DNA of 64,000 bases from Anaerolineales bacterium (GTDB lineage: Bacteria > Chloroflexota > Anaerolineae > Aggregatilineales > J027): assembly GCA_020634155.1 (NCBI GenBank), contig JACKCI010000001.1, forward strand, positions 1,116,001-1,180,000. The letters run 5' to 3'. A program made the position numbers and the translations under genes. Numbering within the stretch: the stretch's first letter is position 1; every line of letters starts with the position of its first letter. Below the pieces are notes generated by a model that was not told the origin of the DNA, ran no database searches, and saw nothing but the letters and a program-made list of their open reading frames with translations. Shown piece by piece: positions 16,975 to 25,623 of the stretch.

Positions 16975-18102
16975 ATGCAAAAATGGATTCTGTTTGCCTT
17001 AGTTGTGCTGTTGATTGGCGTTCCAGCTATCGGGTATGCCCAAGATGGCACTCCCGCTTTCCCCTATTTAATTATCAATGCCCAATCAGTTAACTTACGC
17101 AGTGGGCCAGGGGCCGAATTCACCTCATTGGGGGTGATGCACGGTGGCGAGGCTTATCATATTACAGGCATGACCAATGACCGCATATGGTTCTTTATTG
17201 AAGATACCCCCTTTGGCGACGGCTGGGTACGCGGGCGCTACATCATTTTCCGCGGAGACATCACCGCAGTACCTGTTATTAGCGACTATGAAGGCGACCT
17301 ACAAACCTCAACTTTTGTCGTAGCCATCAATATCCCCGTCTATGATGATATTCGTGGGCAACAAGTCGGCTTGCTATCCCCTGCTGAATATCCGGTTACC
17401 GCCCGCAGCCCACTTGGTGGCTGGGTTCGGCTCGATACAGCAGCTTTTGGTAGTGTATGGACACAGTATTCTCGCGGCTTCTTTCGAGGATTGTGGGACT
17501 TACTACCAGTTATTGACCAAGGCGGTAGCAATGATGTGGTGATTGAGCTTGCCGAACCCTATTTGATTATCAACACCAACGCCCTCAATATCCGCACTGG
17601 CCCTGATGTCAAATATCAGGCGGTTGGTTCATTACGGGGTGGCACCTCCTATAACATTGACGGCAAATCGCCCGATGGCATTTGGTTCCACATTACCAGT
17701 ACCCCTTATGGCAGCGGTTGGGTACGGGGACGCTATATTATCTTCAGGGGTGACCTTGGGGCTATTCCATACATTTATGAACCGTATGGGGAACTCCAAG
17801 CCTCATATCTCTACGCCCATATCTTTATTCCGGTCTATACCCACCCTAATGGCACCCAACTTGGCCTTGTTCCGGGGCAGACCGAATACTTGATTACGGG
17901 TCGGAGCTATGACGGGCGCTGGCTTCTCATTAGAACCTCCCAATTTGGCGAAGTCTGGACACAGTATTCGCGGGGGTCATTCCGAGGCTACTGGTATAAC
18001 ATTCCGGTCATCCTCAATCCGGTGCCATCAACGGCTACACCAGCAGCCCCATCTACAGGTTCTAGTGGCTCTAGCGGCCCTACTTGGATCCCTTGGAGCT
18101 AA
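16975..18102 (+). CDS. Secreted protein with duplicated SH3-type modules
   Basis: A 375-residue exported protein. A signal peptide (LFALVVLLIGVPAIGYAQ, cleavage near residue 22) is followed by two copies of a module of about 160 residues (30-190 and 195-350). Each copy begins with a bacterial SH3 strand pattern (VNLRSGPG / LNIRTGPD, then GWVRGRYIIFRGD) and ends with VWTQYSRG-FRG. The two copies are highly similar to each other, which indicates internal duplication. A Ser/Gly/Thr-rich C-terminal tail (TATPAAPSTGSSGSSG) follows. SH3b modules usually bind cell-wall peptides or other surface polymers; no catalytic domain is visible. It ends inside the 3' end of the convergent GT2 gene (23-base overlap). 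Confidence 0.8.
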   Translation: MQKWILFALVVLLIGVPAIGYAQDGTPAFPYLIINAQSVNLRSGPGAEFTSLGVMHGGEAYHITGMTNDRIWFFIEDTPFGDGWVRGRYIIFRGDITAVPVISDYEGDLQTSTFVVAINIPVYDDIRGQQVGLLSPAEYPVTARSPLGGWVRLDTAAFGSVWTQYSRGFFRGLWDLLPVIDQGGSNDVVIELAEPYLIINTNALNIRTGPDVKYQAVGSLRGGTSYNIDGKSPDGIWFHITSTPYGSGWVRGRYIIFRGDLGAIPYIYEPYGELQASYLYAHIFIPVYTHPNGTQLGLVPGQTEYLITGRSYDGRWLLIRTSQFGEVWTQYSRGSFRGYWYNIPVILNPVPSTATPAAPSTGSSGSSGPTWIPWS

Positions 18103-19552
18103 CCGTTTGGCTGATGTTCCAAAGCGCAAAAGCAGCAAAGGATACCGCATAGGTCAACATATAGGGGGCCATAACCGGAAGCCGTTGGAGCGCTAAGGCA
18201 AAGCCAAACAACGCATAAGCTGCCAGTAACAGTTCACCAGCCGTGATTGCATCGACCTTGAGTGCATAGCGGCTGGATGACCATTGTTGCCCTTTTCCCG
18301 TCAGGCGGAATTTGGGGGTACGCTTAAATTCACGCTCCACCCCCGGACGATGAAACGCTGCCAAGACTGCCTTAGAATTGCTCAACACAATCGCAGCCCC
18401 CACCACAAACTGAGGTGGGAAATACAGTAGCCGACGCCACCAATCGCGGTAGAGTTCAATCTGGGCAATGGTCAGCATCAGCGGTGGAATCAAGCCGAAC
18501 ACACCTACCACCCGCAAATCGGGCAACTTCTCAAACATATCCCCCCAAATCAAGATAGGCGTCAGCAAGAAAACTGTCAAAATCACGGGCTGCACCATGT
18601 ATTGAGAGAGGTGCATCAGCCCCATGAATTTCTTAGCAGCGGAAAACTTCTCCGAGCGAACCAACGGGACAGCATGTTTAATCAAGCACTCGGTGGAGCC
18701 AGTCGCCCAGCGGCTCTGTTGCATCTTATAGGCTTGGACCTGCGGCGGCAATTCACCCGGCACAGGCACATCAACCAGATAGAGGAAATCCCAGCCCCGC
18801 ATGAGGGCACGATAGGACAAATCAAGGTCTTCAGTCAAAGTTGAAGATGACCACCCGCCAGCATCCTCAATCGCTTTGATACGCCAAATCCCACCCGTGC
18901 CATTCATCGACATCGGCAGACGGCCTCGGCTACGAGCGACTTGCTCAATCGCAAAATGTCCGTCAATTGACAGGGCCTGCACACGGGTCAACCAGTTATA
19001 ATCAATGTTGAGATGGTCCCAACGGGTTTGAATGAGACCCAAATTAGCTTGGGTATTGAAGAAGGGCATGGTTTTCCGCAAAAAGTCGGCAGGGGGTACA
19101 AAGTCCGCATCAAAGATAGCCACACAATCCGTCTCGATAAGCGTCAAACCATAGGCCAACGCCCCGGCCTTGTAGCCTTTGCGTTCTGGACGGCGCACGA
19201 GTACGATATTCTCAACGCCCTTGACCTTCCATTCGTCAATCTTGCGCTGAATCTGGGCAGTGGTATCGTCAGTCGAATCGTCCAAAACTTGGACAATATA
19301 TTTTTCTTGTGGATAATCCAATTGGGCACAGGCATCAATGAGACGATCAATAACATGCGCCTCATTGTAAACAGGCAGTTGAATGGTGACGCTCAATAAG
19401 TCGGCGTCTTGAACAGTCGGCAATTGGGGTTTTTTGTGGCGGGTCACACCGTAGATGACCAGTAAAGCCCCAAAGCTGCTGACAAAAATCGTGAGTCCGA
19501 TAACGGCTACCACATAAATGATAGCGGCTAGAGACAACATCAAATCAATCAT
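18080..19552 (-). CDS. GT2 processive-type membrane glycosyltransferase
   Basis: A 490-residue enzyme of the cellulose-synthase/ceramide-glucosyltransferase superfamily. An N-terminal membrane helix is followed by a GT-A domain with VTIQLPVYNEAHVIDRL, DDSTDDT, the metal-binding DADFVP and the acceptor-site TEDLDLS. The QQSRWATG motif (Q-x-x-R-W) marks polymerising or lipid-glycosylating GT2 enzymes. Three to four C-terminal membrane helices close the protein. It probably makes a beta-linked glucan, mannan or glycolipid from a nucleotide sugar at the cytoplasmic face; the product cannot be told from sequence. There is no PilZ domain or BcsB partner nearby. GAGGGA precedes the ATG. Confidence 0.88.
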   Translation of the reverse strand: MIDLMLSLAAIIYVVAVIGLTIFVSSFGALLVIYGVTRHKKPQLPTVQDADLLSVTIQLPVYNEAHVIDRLIDACAQLDYPQEKYIVQVLDDSTDDTTAQIQRKIDEWKVKGVENIVLVRRPERKGYKAGALAYGLTLIETDCVAIFDADFVPPADFLRKTMPFFNTQANLGLIQTRWDHLNIDYNWLTRVQALSIDGHFAIEQVARSRGRLPMSMNGTGGIWRIKAIEDAGGWSSSTLTEDLDLSYRALMRGWDFLYLVDVPVPGELPPQVQAYKMQQSRWATGSTECLIKHAVPLVRSEKFSAAKKFMGLMHLSQYMVQPVILTVFLLTPILIWGDMFEKLPDLRVVGVFGLIPPLMLTIAQIELYRDWWRRLLYFPPQFVVGAAIVLSNSKAVLAAFHRPGVEREFKRTPKFRLTGKGQQWSSSRYALKVDAITAGELLLAAYALFGFALALQRLPVMAPYMLTYAVSFAAFALWNISQTVSSKGSK

Positions 19553-19605
19553 GTTTCCCTCGTTGGCTATAGCACATTTGCAAAGGTTTCTCTAAAATCA
19601 TCATT

Positions 19606-20628
19606 ATGGCAGAACCTAATCCTATTTTCGACCTCATTTTTCGCCTTTCGACAGATGGCATGTTGGTTATTGATAGCAACGGGCGCTGTGGCACCCCCAA
19701 TCCCGCGGCGGCTGCCCTGCTGCAAATCACGCCTGCCGATGTCGCTGGCAAAGACCCTAGTGAGGCCTTCCCCAAGAATCCGAATCTGGTGCGGCTATTG
19801 CGAATTGGCGGGCCAGCCATCATTGACATTCCCCTCCCGCGTGACCGTACTGCACAGGGCATTGGGCGTGACTTAATCGGTGGCAGCGGACGATTGGCTC
19901 TATTAAGCGATGTCACCGAGCAGCGCCAACTCGAATCTCGTCGGGCGGCCTTGGTCAAAGCGATTGCCCACGACCTCCGCAATCCCATTAACGCCATTAG
20001 CGGCTATGCTGATTTAGTCACCAAGTTTGGTGAATTGAATGAGCGCCAACAGCGTTTCCTCAGCCGTATTCTGCAAACCAGCAACAAGCTCCTAGGGCTA
20101 ACGGGCGAGTTGGTCAACTTGGCGTGGGTAGAAGCTGGTATGCCCCTGCAATATGTCCCCTTTGACCTTGCGGCGTTGATTCGCCAAGTGGTTAAGGCAA
20201 AAAGCACCGAAGCCCTCCAAAAAAAGATTAAAATCATTATCAGCGCCCAACACTCGGTACCCACCATCATGGGCGATCCAGAGCGCATCAAAAAGTCGAT
20301 TGCCCACTTGGTCGATAACGCTATTCAGTATTCGCACCCTGAATCAAATATCATGATTCACGCATGGCAGCACGGCCAAGAAGTCAGTTGCTCGGTAGCT
20401 GACCGAGGCATTGGCATTGCCGCCTCAGAGATTGATATGATATGGGATCGTCTATGGCGCTCATCCGATGAACGGGTACTGAATACCCCCGGTGGCGGAA
20501 TTGGCCTCACCTATACCAAAACCATCATTGAACGGCATGGCGGACGCATTTGGGTCGAAAGCAAATTAGAAGAAGGCACGACCTTCACCTTTATGCTACC
20601 CCTAACCCAGATAGATGATCACAGGTAA
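19606..20628 (+). CDS. PAS-domain histidine kinase (soluble)
   Basis: A 340-residue cytoplasmic kinase. A PAS-like domain occupies residues about 5-95 (RLSTDGMLVIDSNGRCGTPN). The dimerisation/phosphoacceptor helix is KAIAHDLRNPINAISGYADL with His near 121. The HATPase_c domain (225-335) shows HLVDNAIQYS (N box), DRGIGIA (G1) and GGGIGLTYTK (G2). There is no membrane segment, so the signal is intracellular or received through a partner. It is divergent from the GT2 gene (54-base gap) and 71 bases upstream of the sugar dehydrogenase. No ribosome binding site is obvious before ATG 19606. Confidence 0.88.
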   Translation: MAEPNPIFDLIFRLSTDGMLVIDSNGRCGTPNPAAAALLQITPADVAGKDPSEAFPKNPNLVRLLRIGGPAIIDIPLPRDRTAQGIGRDLIGGSGRLALLSDVTEQRQLESRRAALVKAIAHDLRNPINAISGYADLVTKFGELNERQQRFLSRILQTSNKLLGLTGELVNLAWVEAGMPLQYVPFDLAALIRQVVKAKSTEALQKKIKIIISAQHSVPTIMGDPERIKKSIAHLVDNAIQYSHPESNIMIHAWQHGQEVSCSVADRGIGIAASEIDMIWDRLWRSSDERVLNTPGGGIGLTYTKTIIERHGGRIWVESKLEEGTTFTFMLPLTQIDDHR

Positions 20629-20664
20629 AGCGCCTAAAAAACTCCCTAGCCATAACCAGCGCTT

Positions 20665-20674
20665 ATGCCATAAT
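20665..20674 (+). promoter_or_regulatory. Extended -10 element before the sugar dehydrogenase
   Basis: TG-C-CATAAT, an extended -10 type box, 25 bases upstream of GTG 20700 and just ahead of the AGAAGGAG ribosome binding site. No convincing -35 is seen. Confidence 0.3.
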
Positions 20675-20699
20675 ACACCAAGAGAGAAGGAGTTGTATT

Positions 20700-21842
20700 G
20701 TGAAGCGACGCGTTTTTGTGTTGGCCGGATTGATACTCTTGTTATCGTTGGTTATGGTCTTATCGACTAATGCCCAAGACCCTACCCCCTCACCAACCCC
20801 AACCCTTGACCCTGACCTGCCTGCTAATTATCGGGTGGAACAGGTGGCGCAGGCGTCATGGCCGATTGCCCTCGACTGGACACCTGATGGGCGGCTCTTC
20901 TTTACGGAGCGCTTCACGGGTTATCTGCGTGTCATCAATACCGATGGCAGCCTGCAAACCAACCCTGTGTGGCAATTCCCCGTCTCCACCGATGGAGAAC
21001 GCGGCTTGCTAGGTGTAGCAGTTTCGCCGGATTACGCCACAACGGGCTACATCTATGTCTACTATACGCGGGTGCCGGGCGGTGGCTATACCATCCCCGT
21101 TAACCGTATTGTGCGGATAACCGAGAGTGGTGGAGCAGGCGCGGACCCGATTGTCATGATTGACATTCCATTGACCACCAACAACCTGTGGCACCAAGGC
21201 GGCAATATCCACTTTGGACCAGATGGGATGCTCTACCTGACCATTGGTGAGTATTACGAATCACTGTGGGCGCAAAATCTTAATGTCATCCCCGGCAAGA
21301 TTCACCGCTTCCAAGTTGTGGGCGATGCCTTGGTTGCACCAGCCGACAACCCCATTTCAGGCAACACCATCTTTGCGTATGGCCTTCGTAATACATTCGA
21401 CTTCGATTTCGACTATTATACAAAGACGCACACGCAGCTTTTTGCAACGGACAATGGCCCTGACTGCAAAGATGAACTCAATGTAATTCTACCGGGTGGG
21501 AACTATGGCTGGCCGATGGATACGGTGTGTGGTGGAACAGCCACCCAATTACCTGCGGGCTATGTCGCCCCTTTGTGGCAAATCACACCCACCGAGGCTC
21601 CGACAGGCGTCGCAGTCTATACTGGCTCACAGATTCCGCAATGGCAGGGGCAAGTTTTGTTTTGCATGTGGAAAACGGGTCGGATGCGCCGTGCCATTTT
21701 GGACACCAATCGCTCCTTTTTAGTCGGCGTGCGTGATATTGATCTAAGAGGCAATACCTGCAATATCGAAGTAGAAACAGGCCCCGACGGCGCGATTTAT
21801 TTCACTAATCAAGATGGAATTTACCGCATCGTTGGGCAGTAA
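20700..21842 (+). CDS. Secreted PQQ-type sugar (glucose/sorbosone) dehydrogenase
   Basis: A 380-residue exported six-bladed propeller. The signal peptide is residues 1-25 (VLAGLILLLSLVMVLSTNAQ), followed by a Pro/Thr spacer. Family signatures are GERGLLGVAVSPDY, HQGGNIHFGPDG (catalytic His region), IFAYGLRNTFDF, DNGPDCKDELNVI and GGNYGWP. Soluble members oxidise aldoses with pyrroloquinoline quinone and pass electrons to the respiratory chain; many environmental homologues are uncharacterised and PQQ use is inference. The start is GTG 20700 with AGAAGGAG. It is followed after 13 bases by the first of two C39-like genes on the same strand. Confidence 0.88.
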   Translation: MKRRVFVLAGLILLLSLVMVLSTNAQDPTPSPTPTLDPDLPANYRVEQVAQASWPIALDWTPDGRLFFTERFTGYLRVINTDGSLQTNPVWQFPVSTDGERGLLGVAVSPDYATTGYIYVYYTRVPGGGYTIPVNRIVRITESGGAGADPIVMIDIPLTTNNLWHQGGNIHFGPDGMLYLTIGEYYESLWAQNLNVIPGKIHRFQVVGDALVAPADNPISGNTIFAYGLRNTFDFDFDYYTKTHTQLFATDNGPDCKDELNVILPGGNYGWPMDTVCGGTATQLPAGYVAPLWQITPTEAPTGVAVYTGSQIPQWQGQVLFCMWKTGRMRRAILDTNRSFLVGVRDIDLRGNTCNIEVETGPDGAIYFTNQDGIYRIVGQ

Positions 21843-21855
21843 GGACACAATAACC

Positions 21856-23544
21856 ATGACGGATACAAATGAACGTGCGATTTGGGGACGCCCCAACACC
21901 GACCCCCCCGCTCACTATCTCCAGCAACAATCGCGCCCACCCCAGCCTGATCTCCAGTCATGGGATCAACAATGGGAAAAACGCGCCGCAGGTGTCCAGC
22001 CGCCCCGCCCCAAGCAATCACGCGGGGGGCGTTCCTGCCTAACCACCCTTACCCGCCTTGTGCTGATGATGGGAACCGCCTATCTGGTGTTCTTTATCAG
22101 CGCGGGCGTTGGCTATGCAGTTGTTGGTCAATCCATGCTGCGTTCATGGTATCTTGACCAAGAACCCTACGATCAAGAGGTATGGTGCAACCGCTTTGAG
22201 AAGTATCTGCGGAGTGACTATCTCTGCAACCTGCGGGCTGAAGCTTCTCGTCCCGATAACCCTTTCATCCCGACCCTTTCACCGGGAGACGGCAGCATTA
22301 ATCCTGAAGACTTGCTGCTCACGCCCCTTTTTGACCTCGGCACAGGTGGAGATGATACAGATAATTCTGGCAACGCTGGAGAGACCTCTGGTGCCGTCGT
22401 CACGCCTTCACCCGATGCGATCGCTGATGCATCGTTGGCAGGTGGTGGCGCGGAGCCGTTGCCCGTTGTCATTGTGACTGCTACTGCAACGCCGCTCCCC
22501 ACCTTGGAGCCAACCGCCACCCGTATGCCATCACCATCACCGACAGGGCCACCGCCCGCCAGCGCGATGTTGGAACTAACACGCTTGACGCCTGAAGCCC
22601 AAAAGTGGAATAACTGCGGGCCAACGACCCTAACCATGGCGCTCACCTATTTCGGCTATCGCTCCAATCAAGACCCCGCCGCCAGCTTCCTCAAGCCGAA
22701 TATCGAGGATAAGAACGTCAGTCCTTGGCAGATGCTTCGCTATGTCAACGAAGTGGCTTCAACTTCGACCAATGTCCAAGCCTTGGAGCGTATCGGCGGC
22801 ACACCTGAACTGCTCAAGCGTTTACTGGCGGCAGGCTATCCGGTTATCATCGAAAAAGGCTATGAAGTGAGCGACCTCGGCTGGATGGGCCATTATCTGT
22901 TGCTGGTTGGTTATGACGACCTACAACAAGAGTTCTATGTTTTCGACAGCTATCTTGGCACCAACAAAGGCCAAGGCCGCCCCGAAAGCTACGCCGATAC
23001 CATTTACTATTGGGGGCATTTCAATAACACCTTTATCGTCATCTATGAGCCGTGGCAACAAGACCACCTGAACGAAATCTTGGGTGGCTATGCTGATGAG
23101 CAGTATGGCATCAACGCCGCCCTTGAGTTGGCGCGGACAATCGCCACCAGTGACCCCGGCAATAAGTGGGCATGGTTTAACATGGGCGATGCCTATACCC
23201 AACTCGGCTACTATCAAGAGGCCGCCACCGCCTTTGAACAAGCCTTTAATCTTCAGATGCCTTGGCGCACCTTGTGGTATCGTTTTAGCCCCTTTGAGGC
23301 CTATTACCATCTAGGGCGCTATTCGGATGTGCTACGCTTGGCGGATAGCTTAGATAACACCTCACAGAATTATGTTGAGGAGGCATGGTACTATCGGGGC
23401 CTTGTGTATGCGGCTCAGGGCAATTATAACCAAGCCTTGGAACAGCTTGAGCGTGTCTTGCGTTTTAATGGTAATTACACTCCTGCTACCGACACCATCA
23501 ACGCTATCCGCAATAACCAATTTACACCACCGACAGCATCGTGA
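21856..23544 (+). CDS. Membrane-anchored C39-like cysteine peptidase with TPR repeats (copy 1)
   Basis: About 562 residues from ATG 21856 (TAAGGA upstream; an ATG 42 bases earlier lies inside the previous gene). Layout: Pro/Gln-rich cytoplasmic N-terminus, one membrane helix (LVLMMGTAYLVFFISAGVGY, about 60-80), a Thr/Pro/Ser-rich linker, a papain-like C39_2 domain at about 235-385, then TPR repeats (WAWFNMGDAYTQLGYYQEAATAFEQA). Candidate catalytic residues are Cys in KWNNCGPTT with Gln five residues earlier, His in MGHYLLLVGYD and Asp in VFDSY. It should act outside the membrane; the substrate is unknown. The next gene is a paralogue. Confidence 0.82.
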   Translation: MTDTNERAIWGRPNTDPPAHYLQQQSRPPQPDLQSWDQQWEKRAAGVQPPRPKQSRGGRSCLTTLTRLVLMMGTAYLVFFISAGVGYAVVGQSMLRSWYLDQEPYDQEVWCNRFEKYLRSDYLCNLRAEASRPDNPFIPTLSPGDGSINPEDLLLTPLFDLGTGGDDTDNSGNAGETSGAVVTPSPDAIADASLAGGGAEPLPVVIVTATATPLPTLEPTATRMPSPSPTGPPPASAMLELTRLTPEAQKWNNCGPTTLTMALTYFGYRSNQDPAASFLKPNIEDKNVSPWQMLRYVNEVASTSTNVQALERIGGTPELLKRLLAAGYPVIIEKGYEVSDLGWMGHYLLLVGYDDLQQEFYVFDSYLGTNKGQGRPESYADTIYYWGHFNNTFIVIYEPWQQDHLNEILGGYADEQYGINAALELARTIATSDPGNKWAWFNMGDAYTQLGYYQEAATAFEQAFNLQMPWRTLWYRFSPFEAYYHLGRYSDVLRLADSLDNTSQNYVEEAWYYRGLVYAAQGNYNQALEQLERVLRFNGNYTPATDTINAIRNNQFTPPTAS

Positions 23545-23552
23545 GAGAAACC

Positions 23553-25076
23553 ATGACACACGAAGCAGATCGCGCACCCATCAACGAGAACACACAAGTT
23601 CTCACCAATACCACACCGCTGGTTCCTGCCTCGCACCTACCCCCGATGGAAGAAGAAACACTCTTAGGGTGGCTGGTGCGGGCCGTGTTGAGCGCTTTTG
23701 CCGGAGTTCTCGCTTTTGCCGTTGTCGCGGGCATTGTGTTGGCGATTATCGTCCCACCTTGGTATCGTAGCCTTGAACCACGCTATCAGGTCATTTGGTG
23801 TAATCGGCTCTCGGTATTATGTGATTTAAAGGCCGAGCGCCCTGAAGACAATGTATATGCACTTGCGGATGCTGACCAAGACCGTTTAGCAGCGGCCAAT
23901 GCGCTACTCGCAACCGATACGCCAACCCCCTCACCCCTACCCAGTGATACCCCGACGCCTGCCTTTAGCCCTACCCCCACCCAAACGATAGTGGTCACCC
24001 AAGCGCCAACCGATGCACCGCCCACCATCACATCGACACCAACCATTACCTATACACCCAGCATTGCCCCTACTTCAACGGCGTTGCCTCTACCACGCTT
24101 TGCGACGCTCGACCTTGAGAGCATTCGATGGGAACGCCAAGGCTGGAATAATTGTGGTCCAACGACCATGACCATCGCCCTCAGCTATTTTGGCTACACT
24201 GACACGCAAAAACGAGCGGCGGACTTCCTCAAACCTAACATTGAGGATACCAATGTCAGCCCGACGCAAATGGTAGAGTTCGTCAATACAGTGGTGGGTT
24301 CTGAAATCGCCACCAATGCTCTGTATCGCATCGGTGGCACTCCAGACATCCTCAAACGATTAATCACGAATAACTTCCCCGTCATCATTGAGCGTGGCAT
24401 CCAATTACCCGAAGAGGGCTGGATGGGCCATTATTCAATGATTGTTGGCTTTGACGACAACACCGACGAATATTTGCTATTCGATAGCTACTATGGCTCT
24501 GACAATGGAGATGGTCGGCGCTACGGACAAGATTTTATTGAGGATGGCTGGCAACAATTCAACTACACCTTCATAGTCTTGTACCAGCAAAGCCGCCAAA
24601 GCCGACTGAATGAGATTCTCGGCCAGCAATATGCCACCTTTGAAAACTCAGCGCAGACGGCGCTCAACATTGCCCGCGCAGAAGCCAACCAAGACCTTGA
24701 TGACAAATATGCGTGGTTCAATATCGGCACGGCCCTTATTCAGCTAGGCAACTATGAAGATGCGGCCCTTGCCTATGACCGCGCCCGTTCCCTTAACCTT
24801 GAGTTTCGTATGATGTGGTATCAGTTTGGGCCATACATCGCCTATTACCAGACTCAACGCTTTAACGATGTGTTGGCGGTGGCGCTGGCTAGTGAAAAGA
24901 CCACTCCCTACGTTGAGGAGACCTATTACTATCGTGGTTTGGTCTACGCTGCCCAAGGCAAACCTGACTCGGCAGTCTTTCAATTTGACCGCGCTTTAGA
25001 GTATAATCCCAACTTTGTAGCGGCTACTGAAGCCAAGCAAGCTGTTTTACAAGGTCGATTCCGAGGGCCAAGTTAA
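23553..25076 (+). CDS. Membrane-anchored C39-like cysteine peptidase with TPR repeats (copy 2)
   Basis: Paralogue of the preceding gene with the same order: cytoplasmic tail, one membrane helix (LSAFAGVLAFAVVAGIVLAI), Thr/Pro-rich linker (TPTPSPLPSDTPTP), C39-like domain and C-terminal TPRs (KYAWFNIGTALIQLGNYEDA). Cys in WNNCGPTT, His in MGHYSMIVGFD and Asp in LFDSY are conserved, as is Gln at Cys-5. ATG 23553 is preceded by GAGAGAAACC; a GTG at 23541 overlapping the previous stop (GTGA) is the alternative start. The linker differs strongly between copies while the peptidase and TPR parts stay alike, so selection acts on those domains. It is followed directly by rmlC. Confidence 0.82.
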   Translation: MTHEADRAPINENTQVLTNTTPLVPASHLPPMEEETLLGWLVRAVLSAFAGVLAFAVVAGIVLAIIVPPWYRSLEPRYQVIWCNRLSVLCDLKAERPEDNVYALADADQDRLAAANALLATDTPTPSPLPSDTPTPAFSPTPTQTIVVTQAPTDAPPTITSTPTITYTPSIAPTSTALPLPRFATLDLESIRWERQGWNNCGPTTMTIALSYFGYTDTQKRAADFLKPNIEDTNVSPTQMVEFVNTVVGSEIATNALYRIGGTPDILKRLITNNFPVIIERGIQLPEEGWMGHYSMIVGFDDNTDEYLLFDSYYGSDNGDGRRYGQDFIEDGWQQFNYTFIVLYQQSRQSRLNEILGQQYATFENSAQTALNIARAEANQDLDDKYAWFNIGTALIQLGNYEDAALAYDRARSLNLEFRMMWYQFGPYIAYYQTQRFNDVLAVALASEKTTPYVEETYYYRGLVYAAQGKPDSAVFQFDRALEYNPNFVAATEAKQAVLQGRFRGPS

Positions 25077-25077
25077 G

Positions 25078-25623
25078 ATGCCAACAATTCAAGAATCAGG
25101 TCTCATCAAAAATGTACTGCTCGTTAATCTACGGCGCTTTAGTGATGAGCGCGGCACATTTATTGAGACCTTCCGCAAGGAATGGTTCCCGCACCGCACA
25201 TGGGAGCGGATTCAATGCAATCGCTCCGAATCCCAACAGGGAGTATTGCGAGGACTACACTACCACAAGAACCAAGTCGATTATTGGTATGTGACTCAGG
25301 GTGATATTCGCGTATGGCTCGTTGATTTACGGCCTGACTCGCCCACCTATCGCGCCACCCAAATGCTAGAGATGAGTGGCGAAGACACAACAGGCTTATT
25401 CATTCCTATCGGCGTGGCGCATGGCTTTGTAGCCCTGAGCAACGCAGTATTAACGTATGTGGTGGATAACTACTACGATAGCCATGATGAGTTTGGAGTG
25501 GCATGGAATGACCCTGAACTCAAGCTCGATTGGGGTACGAATAACCCGATTGTGTCCGGACGTGACCAAAATAATCCGACCATTAGCACCATACCCGAAG
25601 AAGACCTCGTCTGGCTCTATTAG
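25078..25623 (+). CDS. rfbC: dTDP-4-dehydrorhamnose 3,5-epimerase
   Basis: A 181-residue cupin that epimerises C3 and C5 of dTDP-4-keto-6-deoxyglucose in dTDP-L-rhamnose synthesis. Signatures include DERGTFIETFRKEWF, LRGLHYHKNQVDYWYVTQG (the active-site His is in LHYH), and IPIGVAHGFVALS followed by DEFGVAWNDP. Length is typical. The other rhamnose genes (rfbA, rfbB, rfbD) are not in the window, so it could serve another nucleotide-sugar pathway. ATG 25078 starts one base after the previous stop codon, which implies co-transcription with the C39-like pair. Its TAG overlaps the TAA of the convergent lipoprotein gene. Confidence 0.9.
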   Translation: MPTIQESGLIKNVLLVNLRRFSDERGTFIETFRKEWFPHRTWERIQCNRSESQQGVLRGLHYHKNQVDYWYVTQGDIRVWLVDLRPDSPTYRATQMLEMSGEDTTGLFIPIGVAHGFVALSNAVLTYVVDNYYDSHDEFGVAWNDPELKLDWGTNNPIVSGRDQNNPTISTIPEEDLVWLY

